Notes under the pieces: model-generated
The model's database searches: none
Seen by the model: the letters and a program-made list of their open reading frames with translations, nothing else
What the model was told of the DNA's origin: nothing
Shown here: positions 9,399 through 17,800 of the stretch, in pieces
How the letters are laid out: each line of letters opens with the position of its first letter
Numbering within the stretch: position 1 is the stretch's first letter
Position numbers and translations under genes: made by a program
Origin: Bradymonadaceae bacterium
GTDB lineage: Bacteria > Myxococcota_A > Bradymonadia > Bradymonadales > Bradymonadaceae
Direction of reading: 5' to 3'
Assembly (NCBI GenBank): GCA_028274765.1
Contig: JAQCND010000587.1
Coordinates: 1 to 36,796 of the forward strand
Length of the DNA stretch: 36,796 nucleotides

Positions 9399-10148
9399 TC
9401 AGTGATCTCGAGACTCCAGTCGTTCGGCTCGCTCGTCGACGGGGAGCGCCTCGCGGACGTCGTCTCCGAGCGCCTCCGAACGATCGATCTGATAGGTCCA
9501 GTGTCCGCTGTCGACATCCAGATCTTCGAGGACGCGTCCCCGATCGATAGCTCGTTTGAGGGTCGAGACTACCTTTGATTCGCTCCAGTCCAATCGGGTC
9601 TGGAGCTCCTCGACCGTCAACGGAGACGCTGCCTCGTCGAGCCTCCCCACGAGACGCTCCATGTGTTCGAGAGCTTCTCGAGCCTCGCCGGGCGACTCGA
9701 ACGGATCCAGCCCGGCTCGAGTCAGATGCCGATACCCGAGACAGCCTCCGCATCCGAGGATGCAGAGTCCCGGAATCGTGATCGCGATGATCATCGGCAA
9801 CCACTGGAGCAGCCCGACGACGAGGAGACTCGCCGCCGCCAGAGAGGCGATCACCCCCACGCCGAGATAGTACATCGGCGCATGTTCGGGAAGGTGAATT
9901 TCTCCCAGCTCGTACGCTGGATGGGAAGACTGCTCTCTGGAGGAGCGAGGGCGCTCGCCATCCATGCGCCCGCTGGCGCTCTCGAGGGACGAAGACTGGG
10001 ACGACGCACCGGAGGGTAGGGGAGCATCGGAGCCGTCGCCGTCCGTTGGAGGGTCCTCTCGAGCATCCTCGGTTCGAGTGACCTCGCGGCCATCGATATC
10101 GATGCCCGTCTCCGAATCCATCTCGATGTCGCCAACTTGCATCTTCAT
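9399..10148 (-). CDS. Hypothetical membrane protein with C-terminal winged-helix-like region
   Basis: Probable start 10148 (MKMQVGDIEMDSE...); two hydrophobic segments (MYYLGVGVIASLAAASLLVVGLLQWLPMIIAITIPGLCILGCGGCLG) and a helical C-terminus (SPLTVEELQTRLDWSESKVVSTLKRAIDRGRV). Only 20 bp separate it from the downstream TM2 gene. Confidence 0.7.
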   Translation of the reverse strand: MKMQVGDIEMDSETGIDIDGREVTRTEDAREDPPTDGDGSDAPLPSGASSQSSSLESASGRMDGERPRSSREQSSHPAYELGEIHLPEHAPMYYLGVGVIASLAAASLLVVGLLQWLPMIIAITIPGLCILGCGGCLGYRHLTRAGLDPFESPGEAREALEHMERLVGRLDEAASPLTVEELQTRLDWSESKVVSTLKRAIDRGRVLEDLDVDSGHWTYQIDRSEALGDDVREALPVDERAERLESRDH

Positions 10149-11089
10149 GATATGTCGAGGGGCGGGATGGAAGATAGAGTGCGTCGAGCCGAGCCGGCTC
10201 TCCGTGCCGATGGCCAGCCGCTTCCGGTTTGCTCCGTCGACCGATCGTCCCATCCACTATAGAAATTTTCGAGACGCTGACAAACGAGCGAGTCCAGCCA
10301 CAAGGGTGATCGCATGTAAACATGTCTTCCCTCGTGGCCGCCTTGCGCCTCCCCGCAAGGAGTCGCTGAAGCGACGCGCCAGCAGGCCGCTCACGTCGAG
10401 AAAATATCCAGGCGCTCCACGGATGCGTCGATCGCACTTCGTGTCCCCTCAACGCCTCATTGGAGCGCCCCCGTATGTCTCCGTCCCCTGGACGTGGGCG
10501 GCTCGCCGGCTCATACCCGCGATGGTTCGATCCTGATGCGATGGCCCTCGTCCAGCCATGCGTCTAGCTCATTCGTGTTCGGACAAGCGTGCTTCCATTC
10601 CTTCGAGGCTCGGATCGAGGCACATCCCGCACTTTTTGCTCTTCGGGCCCACGCCCGAAGCCATATACTGACGCTCCCTTCGAGAACTCGGAAGACGAAC
10701 GCGACTTCGGGGAGCGTGTGCTCAAACGAACACGTGCGGGGTTCATCTCTGAGTTGGCAGGTCGCGAGGCCGCTCACGTCACAGACCTACAGGAGCGCGT
10801 CAGGAGACACGACGCCGTGATGAGTCACCCACGGGGCGTGGTTGCCCTCCCCAGCCACCGATCTCTCGATAGGAATATTCCAGCCCACTTGCCCGTACAT
10901 TACGGTGGTCAAAGGGCGAGCCGTTCCTCGCCGACCGGGTACGAGGCGCGCTCGTTTCTCTGGTCACGGTATGCGCTGTGTGACATGATCACGCCACGTG
11001 AGCGAACGAGGTTTGCTCTCGTCGAGACATGTCGACCACTCCGCACACCCGAGCCACGAGACGTCTCTTTTCAGCCCCACTCTGTCGAG

Positions 11090-12121
11090 ATGGTCCATTC
11101 GAGCGATACGCCCAACGATACTCCCTCGCACGTCCTGCTGGTCGGGGGCAGTGGCGATACGGGACGTCGACTCGCCCGAGTCTGGACCGAGCGCGACGTC
11201 TCGGTGGTCGTCACGACACGCCAGTCTCCGGACGAGCTCGACGACGAGGCATTCGCATCGGCCGAGATCCGTCAATGGCAAGGAGCCGGTGAAACGGCGG
11301 CCATGGCGTCCATCGTCGACGCGCTCCGGGGCCAACCCGACGAGACGCTGGTCGTTTACAACCTCGTCGGAGCGTGGCTCCAAAACCCCGAGGAGGCCAT
11401 CTGGGGCGTCGCTCGGACCCTCGCTGACGCGCTGTGTGCGGTCGAGACGGAGGTGCGTCTGGTTCACTGCAGCGCCACATCGGTCTACGGTGATCGTCCC
11501 GGCGAGATCGTCGACGAATCATCGGAACGCTCGCCGGAACTCGAGGTCGGTCGCATTCACGCTCGCGCCGAAGATCGGCTTCTGGAGGCCGAGACGAAGG
11601 GGGTTCGACCCTACGTCCTGCGACTCCCTCACATCTACGGCCCGGGACGCGAGCAGACCGTCGAGTGGATGGCTCAAGGCGAATTCGTCGTCGCCGGCGA
11701 CGGGACCAACCCGATGCACCACATCTACATCGAGGATCTGATCGAGGCGCTGGTCTCGGCGGCGACTGCTCCTCGCCCCGAACCGCCCATCGTCAACGTC
11801 GTCGACGACGTGGCGGCCCCTTACGGCGACTACTGCGACTTCATCGCCGAATCCTGCGGACACGAGCCCCTGGAGCGCGTGGCGCTCGAGGAAGCCAAGG
11901 CGAGCGGCGTCTTCACCGAATGGCTGGGCCCCCACATGGCCGACGACGACGTGCTCGAGGCATTTTACCGATACATGACCTCCAGCGTCGAGATTGACAA
12001 CGAGCGCATGAAGGAGGTCCTCGATCTCGATCTCTCGCATCCCTCCTATCGGGAGGGACTTCGCGATCTACTCGCCCATCGCCACGATCCATCGGATACC
12101 AACTCCGGGAGTCCCCCGTGA
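11090..12121 (+). CDS. Atypical extended SDR / NAD-dependent epimerase-like protein
   Basis: ATG 11090: HVLLVGGSGDTGRRLARVW (dinucleotide-binding motif), VHCSATSVYGDRPGEIVDESS, YVLRLPHIYGPGRE, NPMHHIYIEDLIEAL. Canonical YxxxK position reads ...VGRIHARAEDRLL, so the dyad appears lost. Confidence 0.85.
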   Translation: MVHSSDTPNDTPSHVLLVGGSGDTGRRLARVWTERDVSVVVTTRQSPDELDDEAFASAEIRQWQGAGETAAMASIVDALRGQPDETLVVYNLVGAWLQNPEEAIWGVARTLADALCAVETEVRLVHCSATSVYGDRPGEIVDESSERSPELEVGRIHARAEDRLLEAETKGVRPYVLRLPHIYGPGREQTVEWMAQGEFVVAGDGTNPMHHIYIEDLIEALVSAATAPRPEPPIVNVVDDVAAPYGDYCDFIAESCGHEPLERVALEEAKASGVFTEWLGPHMADDDVLEAFYRYMTSSVEIDNERMKEVLDLDLSHPSYREGLRDLLAHRHDPSDTNSGSPP

Positions 12122-12849
12122 CCTCGACAACCGCTCAACTCGACATGCTCGAAACCCCTCTGCGCGACGCTGGACTCGAGGCCATCGAATTACCCGATTC
12201 GCTGCAACAGCCCGTCCCAGATAACCGAGAAGGGCGTATCGTCAATCGAGCGTACGAGGGCCCCTCGACGCGCCTGGCTCGCCTCACGCGACTGGAACTC
12301 CCCGCATTTCAGGGATTCAATGCCATCGTTTTTCCGAACATCGATCGGCCGGCCCCCTTGCTCGGTATCGATCTCGCGGACGATGGCGGCGACGTGACCA
12401 ACTTCATCGTCGACCTCTGGGGGCTGGAGGCACTCGACGCCAGCGACCGAAGTCCCTGGAAGGAGGCGCGCGCCCCGCTAGACGCATGCTCCGTCGACTG
12501 GACGCCCGGCTCGGTCCTCGAAGGCCCCCGGGCTCGGCTTATCTCCGATGCCGGATTGATGGCCCGAGACGACGGCAGCATCTGCTCGCTCGATGGAGCG
12601 CTTGGGGCCATCGCCGACGCGCTGGATGCCATGGTGAGTCGGCTCGAATCCCTCGACGCTCGGTCGGACTGCGATACGACCGAAGTGCAGGAGACGTTCT
12701 GTCAGTTGCACGCGGCCAAACCAGGGGGGCGAGACATGCTGGTCGATCTGCTCGGCGAGTCACACGCCAATACGTACCTCGAACAGCTCTTCTTTCCAGC
12801 CCCCGATGGACGCCCCCAGTCGGACGGGACGTCGGCGGTGGACGAGTGA
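12118..12849 (+). CDS. Ferredoxin-dependent bilin reductase (FDBR/HY2 family)-like protein
   Basis: GTG start overlapping the upstream stop (GTGA). 243 aa; GRIVNRAYEGPSTRLARLTRLELPAFQGFNAIVFPNIDRPAPLLGIDLADDGGDVTNFIVDL matches the FDBR core pattern (N-x-y-xxP-xxRxxRxxxL...N-x-x-x-FP....P-x-x-G-x-D); C-terminal AAKPGGRDMLVDLLGESHANTYLEQLFFP matches the FDBR tail pattern. Confidence 0.78.
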   Translation: MTSTTAQLDMLETPLRDAGLEAIELPDSLQQPVPDNREGRIVNRAYEGPSTRLARLTRLELPAFQGFNAIVFPNIDRPAPLLGIDLADDGGDVTNFIVDLWGLEALDASDRSPWKEARAPLDACSVDWTPGSVLEGPRARLISDAGLMARDDGSICSLDGALGAIADALDAMVSRLESLDARSDCDTTEVQETFCQLHAAKPGGRDMLVDLLGESHANTYLEQLFFPAPDGRPQSDGTSAVDE

Positions 12850-12927
12850 GGGCGGCCCGGGCCCGTCTCGTTCCCTTTCCGACGAGTGCACGCAAGCACC
12901 CCGCTAGACATATTTTCCTCTCTCTGG

Positions 12928-12956
12928 TTGACTTCCCTCGTGGGTCGACTTACATT
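12928..12956 (+). promoter_or_regulatory. Candidate sigma70-type promoter for the TetR-efflux operon
   Basis: TTGACT (12928-12933), 17-bp spacer, TACATT (12951-12956), upstream of the ATG at 12993. Confidence 0.4.
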
Positions 12957-12970
12957 GACACTCGATCGGC

Positions 12971-12986
12971 TTAACTAACGTTAACC
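12971..12986. promoter_or_regulatory. Candidate TetR autoregulatory operator
   Basis: Inverted repeat TTAAC-TAAC-GTTAA containing palindrome TAACGTTA, immediately upstream of the TetR start codon. Confidence 0.4.
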
Positions 12987-12992
12987 AGAGAT

Positions 12993-13676
12993 ATGACCAC
13001 ATCCGAATTCCCGGCCCAACTCGATTCCTTACCGTTCTTCGAAGGCAGCGAGTACCCTCAGAGCGCCCGGCAATTGTTGAAGTCGGCCATCGAGCTGTTT
13101 GCTCGCAAGGGATATGCGGCGACGAGCGTCCGCGAGATCGTCGAGGCCGCCGATGTCACCAATCCGATGCTCTATTACTATTTCGACAGCAAAGAGGGCA
13201 TCTTTCTGGAACTGAACTCTTATTTGTTCGAATCGATCACCGAGCGGGTCCGGGAGGCGCTCGAAAGGGCCGAGTCGTTCGAGGAGCGCGTCGAGAGCAT
13301 CGTCCGAGCCCACATGGAGGGGTGTCTCGAGGCCCCCATCGCCCTTCAGTTCTCCTATTTCGTGCTCTTCGGGCCCGAAGACAGCAAGCCAGCTTTCAAC
13401 GTGCTCGAGGCCCGCGAGCCGATGGCCGAGATGGTCCACCGGGTCTTCGCCGAGGCCATCGGATCGGGCGAACTCGAGACCCTCGAAGACGGGACGCCCC
13501 ACGAGATGACCGAGCGGCTCCTCGGCACCATCAACTTCCACATGATGCGAGCGCTCAAGGAAGCCGAGCGCCTCGACGAGCCCCAGTCTCGCATCGAACA
13601 CATGCGAGAACTTCTCGGTCCCGAGAGGCGTCAGCGTTTGGTTCGTTTTTTCCTGCGAGGAATCGGATACCCATGA
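12993..13676 (+). CDS. TetR/AcrR-family transcriptional regulator
   Basis: LLKSAIELFARKGYAATSVREIVEAADVTNPMLYYYFDSKEGIFLEL is a canonical TetR N-terminal HTH; next to an efflux operon. Confidence 0.93.
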   Translation: MTTSEFPAQLDSLPFFEGSEYPQSARQLLKSAIELFARKGYAATSVREIVEAADVTNPMLYYYFDSKEGIFLELNSYLFESITERVREALERAESFEERVESIVRAHMEGCLEAPIALQFSYFVLFGPEDSKPAFNVLEAREPMAEMVHRVFAEAIGSGELETLEDGTPHEMTERLLGTINFHMMRALKEAERLDEPQSRIEHMRELLGPERRQRLVRFFLRGIGYP

Positions 13677-14794
13677 GATGGCGCTACGCGGCGACAATCG
13701 TACTTGCACTACTCGTCGGTCCCCACTGCCAGTCCGGCGCCTCCGAGGCGGGTGCAGCCACTCGTGAGAAAGCTCCCGACGAGGGAGATTCCGGCGGCGT
13801 CGAAGCCATTCCCGTCGAGACGATGAAGGTCTCGACGACGGAGTTTCGCGAGACGTCGACCGTCCCCGGGACGACTTCGCCCGTTGACACGACGAACGTC
13901 TCGGTCGAACAACCCGGCCGCATCGAGCGCCTCACCATCGAAGAAGGCGATGACGTCCAAAAGGGAGAGCGGCTCTTGAAGCTGGAGACCGAAATCGATC
14001 GTGCACGCATCAAACGGCTCGAAAATGCCGTCAAGGCGGCCAAGCGCGAGTTCGAGCGGACTCAAAATCTCCGCGACGACGATCTCGCGACCCCTCGAGA
14101 ACTCGATCGAGCTCGCACCGAACTTCGAGACGCCGAGCTCCAGCTCGAGGAGGCGCAAGTCGGCCTCGACAAGGCGACGGTCCGGAGTCCGACGTCGGGG
14201 GTCATCCTCGACGTCCGCGCCGAAAAGGGAGAACAAGCTGCTCCCGGACGCCCGCTCGCGACGATCGCCGATCTCTCGACGATCGAAGTGACCGCCTCCG
14301 TGCCCGCCTCTCGTATTGGAGTCGTCCAGGAGGGAGACTCGGTCGACGTCGAGATTTCGCCTCTCGGCGAGACCGTCTCAGGAACGATCGCGCGTCGTCC
14401 CCCGGCTGTCGACTCGGATACGCGAACGTATCCTGTCGAGATTCACCTCGACAACGAGGAGGGACGCATCCGGCCCGGCATGCAGGCCTCGATGACGCTG
14501 ACGCGCCAAGTCTGGACCGATGCGGTCGTCATTCCTCGGACGACCGTCCTCCAGGGTTATGAGCGACAGGAGATCGCCGTCGTCCCCCAGACGGAGGACG
14601 ATCAGCCCGAGCAAGCCCTCATTCGCCGCGTTCAGCTCGGCCCGAGCGCGGGCAACCGCGTCGTCGTCACCGAGGGACTCGAAGCCGGCGAACGTCTGGT
14701 CGTTCGAGGGCATCGAAGTCTCATGGAGGAAGCCCCCGTTCAGATCGTCGGGACATACGAGGGCTTACAGGAGGCGCTGGAGGCCGGACTCTAG
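13673..14794 (+). CDS. RND efflux periplasmic adaptor (HlyD/AcrA-type MFP), lipoprotein
   Basis: ATG 13673 overlaps the TetR stop (ATGA); LALLVGPHC lipobox; QPGRIERLTIEEGDDVQKGERLLKLE, ATVRSPTSGVILDVRAEKGEQAAPGRPLATIADLSTIEV, RPGMQASMTL. Confidence 0.93.
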   Translation: MRWRYAATIVLALLVGPHCQSGASEAGAATREKAPDEGDSGGVEAIPVETMKVSTTEFRETSTVPGTTSPVDTTNVSVEQPGRIERLTIEEGDDVQKGERLLKLETEIDRARIKRLENAVKAAKREFERTQNLRDDDLATPRELDRARTELRDAELQLEEAQVGLDKATVRSPTSGVILDVRAEKGEQAAPGRPLATIADLSTIEVTASVPASRIGVVQEGDSVDVEISPLGETVSGTIARRPPAVDSDTRTYPVEIHLDNEEGRIRPGMQASMTLTRQVWTDAVVIPRTTVLQGYERQEIAVVPQTEDDQPEQALIRRVQLGPSAGNRVVVTEGLEAGERLVVRGHRSLMEEAPVQIVGTYEGLQEALEAGL

Positions 14795-14880
14795 ATGCCC
14801 ATTGCTCCGTCCACGACGCTCTCTCCCGAGCTCCCGGCGAGGAGCTCGTTGTCCTCTGACCGCCACGTCGTCTGCAGTCC

Positions 14881-17800
14881 ATGAAGATCACCAACTTTTC
14901 AATCCATCACGCAACCGCCGTCTTCGTGCTCATCGCCGTCATCGTCATCGGCGGCGTGCGTGCCTACGATTCTTTGCCCAAAGAGGCCTCCCCGGACGTC
15001 CAGATTCCGATCGTCATCGTGCAGACGGCGTACTTCGGCGTCTCGCCGTCGGATATCGAGACGCTGGTGACGCGCCAGCTCGAAGAGGAGCTCGACGGGC
15101 TCCGCAACGTCGACAAGATGACCAGTACCTCGGCGGATAGCGTCTCGCTGATCACGATCGAGTTCGATCCCTCGATCGACATCGACAATGCCCTCCAGAA
15201 AGTTCGCGAGAAGGTCGACAAGGCCGAGGGGGATCTCCCCGACGATGCCGAAGATCCCGAGATCATCGAGATCAACGCCAGCGACTGGCCGGTTTTGATC
15301 GCCAACGTCTCCGGCGAGGCCGATCCCGTTCGTCTGCAGTCGATCGGCGAGGATATCCAGGAGGATATCGAGGGCATTCAGGGGGTGCTTCGTGTCGAAC
15401 TCGCCGGAGGTGTCGACCGCGAAGTGCAGGTGGCCGTCGATCCCGAGGCACTCCGCCACCACAAGGTTTCGCTCGGCCAGATCAATCGGGCGATCCGGGC
15501 CGAAAACATCAATCTCCCGGGCGGAAGTATCGATGTGGGGTCGCAGAAGTTTACGGTACGAGTCCCGGGTGAGTTCGAACGTGTCCAGGCCCTCGAAGAG
15601 ATCGTCGTCAAATCCACCGACGGCCAGGTAGTCATGTTAAAGGACGTTGCCGACGTCCAGTGGGGGTTCGAAGCGCGAGACACTTACAGTCGTCTGACGA
15701 CCTGGACGCGCCACGACGACGGCGAGCTGAAACCGATCAGCAAGCCCAACATCTCACTGTCGGTGGTCAAACGAGCGGGGGAAAACATCTTGCGCATCTC
15801 GCGGGAGGCCAAAGAGGTCCTCGATCAGTATCGAGATCGGTTCGAGAAAGCCGGCGTCGAGATCACGGTGATCAACGACAACTCCGAGATGATCAAAACT
15901 CGAGTCAAGGAACTCGAGAACAACATCATCTCGGGGCTTTTGCTGGTGCTGATCACGCTCTTTTTCTTCATGGGCGGGGCCCGCAACGCCCTCTTCGTGG
16001 CCATCAGTATCCCGACGTCGATGCTGCTCACGTTTCTGGTCCTTCAGATGCTCGGTGTCACCCTCAACATGGTGGTGCTGTTCAGTCTGGTGCTGGCGCT
16101 GGGGATGCTGGTCGACAACGCCATCGTCGTCGTCGAGAACATCTATCGACACGTCAACGAGGGTAAGACCCGAGTGCAGGCGGCCATCGACGGCACGAAA
16201 GAAGTTGGCTGGGCGATCACGGCCTCGACGGCCACGACGGTCGGTGCATTCTTCCCGTTGCTGTTCTGGCCGGGGGTCATGGGGGAGTTCATGGGCTATC
16301 TTCCCATGACGGTCATCATCGTGCTGTTGAGCAGTCTCTTCGTGGCACTCGTGATCAATCCGACCCTCTGCTCGAAGTTCATCAAGCCCAGCGACGACGT
16401 TCAGCTCGACGAAGCCGAAGTGCCCGACAACGCCCTCTATCGCCACTTCCGGACGCTCCTGGAGTGGGCGCTGCACTTGCGATTCGTGGTGCTGCTGGGC
16501 ACGATCGGCATTCTCGTCGGAAGCATCATGCTGTTCGCGGCCAACGACCAGGGGGTCGAGCTATTTCCGGAGACGACCCCGGACAAATTCAACGTTACGA
16601 CCGAATTGCCCGATGGCACCCGGCTGGAGGCGACCGGTGAAGTCGTCGAAGCGCTCGAAAAGCCCCTCGATCAGCGCCCCGAACTGGTCGAAGCCTGGGT
16701 CTCGAACATCGGGACCAAAGGCAGCCGTCAGCAAGGCGGGGGCGAGGCACCGCACTACGGCAACATCTCGGTCGACCTCGTCGAAGTCGAGGACCAGACC
16801 AGCGATCCTGCCACCTTTATTCAGAAACTACGCGACGTCTACGAGGAGATTCCGGGCGCCAACATCTCCGTCAAAAAGGCCTCGATGGGGCCCCCGACGG
16901 GGCCGCCGATCGGCATTGAGATCGTCGGCGAGGATCTAACCACGCTCCAGTCGATTTCCGACCGGGTCAAACGCACACTGCGCACGATTCCGGGTGTGAT
17001 CGATGTCGACGACGATCTCGAACTGACCCGACCCGAGATCCATGTCGACGTCGACCGCAAGCAGGCTGCACTCGCCGGCATCAACACTCGCAAGATCGCA
17101 AGCACCGTCCGCACCGCCATCAGTGGCACCGAGGCGAGCGTCTTTCGCGATGCTGAAGAAGAGTACGACATCACGGTCCAGCTGGACCAGGCCCATCGAC
17201 GAGACATTCAGGACATTCGACAGTTGACGGTGACCGACCGCCGCAACCGTCACATTCCCCTGACTGAACTCGCCGAGGTTCGCGTGCGGGGCGGGAGTGG
17301 GTCGATCCACCACCGCGACCGAGAGCGCGTCGTCACCGTCACGGCCAAAGCGGCCGAGGGGTACCTGGCGGCCGATCGACTCGAGCGCGCCCAGGCCGAA
17401 CTCGCCGATCTGGACGTGCCGACCGGCTACGACATTCGATACACGGGTGAAAACGAAGATCGTCAGGAGGCATCGGACTTTCTGGCGGGCGCCTTGATGG
17501 CCGCGGTCTTCATCATCGCACTCATTCTCGTCACCGAGTTCAACTCCGTCGTCCAGCCGCTCATCATCCTGCTCAGCGTCACGCTGAGTCTCATCGGCGT
17601 CTTCTGGTCGCTCCTGATCACCGGCGAACCCTTCGGCATCATCATGACGGGCATCGGTATCATCAGCCTCGCCGGCGTCGTCGTGAACAACTCCATTGTC
17701 ATGGTGGACTACATCAACGTCCTGCGCGAGCGGGGATACGAACGTCGAGAGGCCGTCATTCGAGGGGGGATGGTTCGTCTACGTCCGGTGGTCTTGACGG

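Noticed and set aside
10641-10660. Perfect hairpin as a Rho-independent terminator
   Set aside because: The T-tract (ttttt at 10633-10637) precedes rather than follows the stem on +, and gives an A-tract on -, so it does not fit a terminator in either direction.
10589-11089. N-terminal extension of the SDR ORF
   Set aside because: Low-complexity non-homologous sequence; the SDR domain begins just after ATG 11090, and the extension contains perfect stem-loops.
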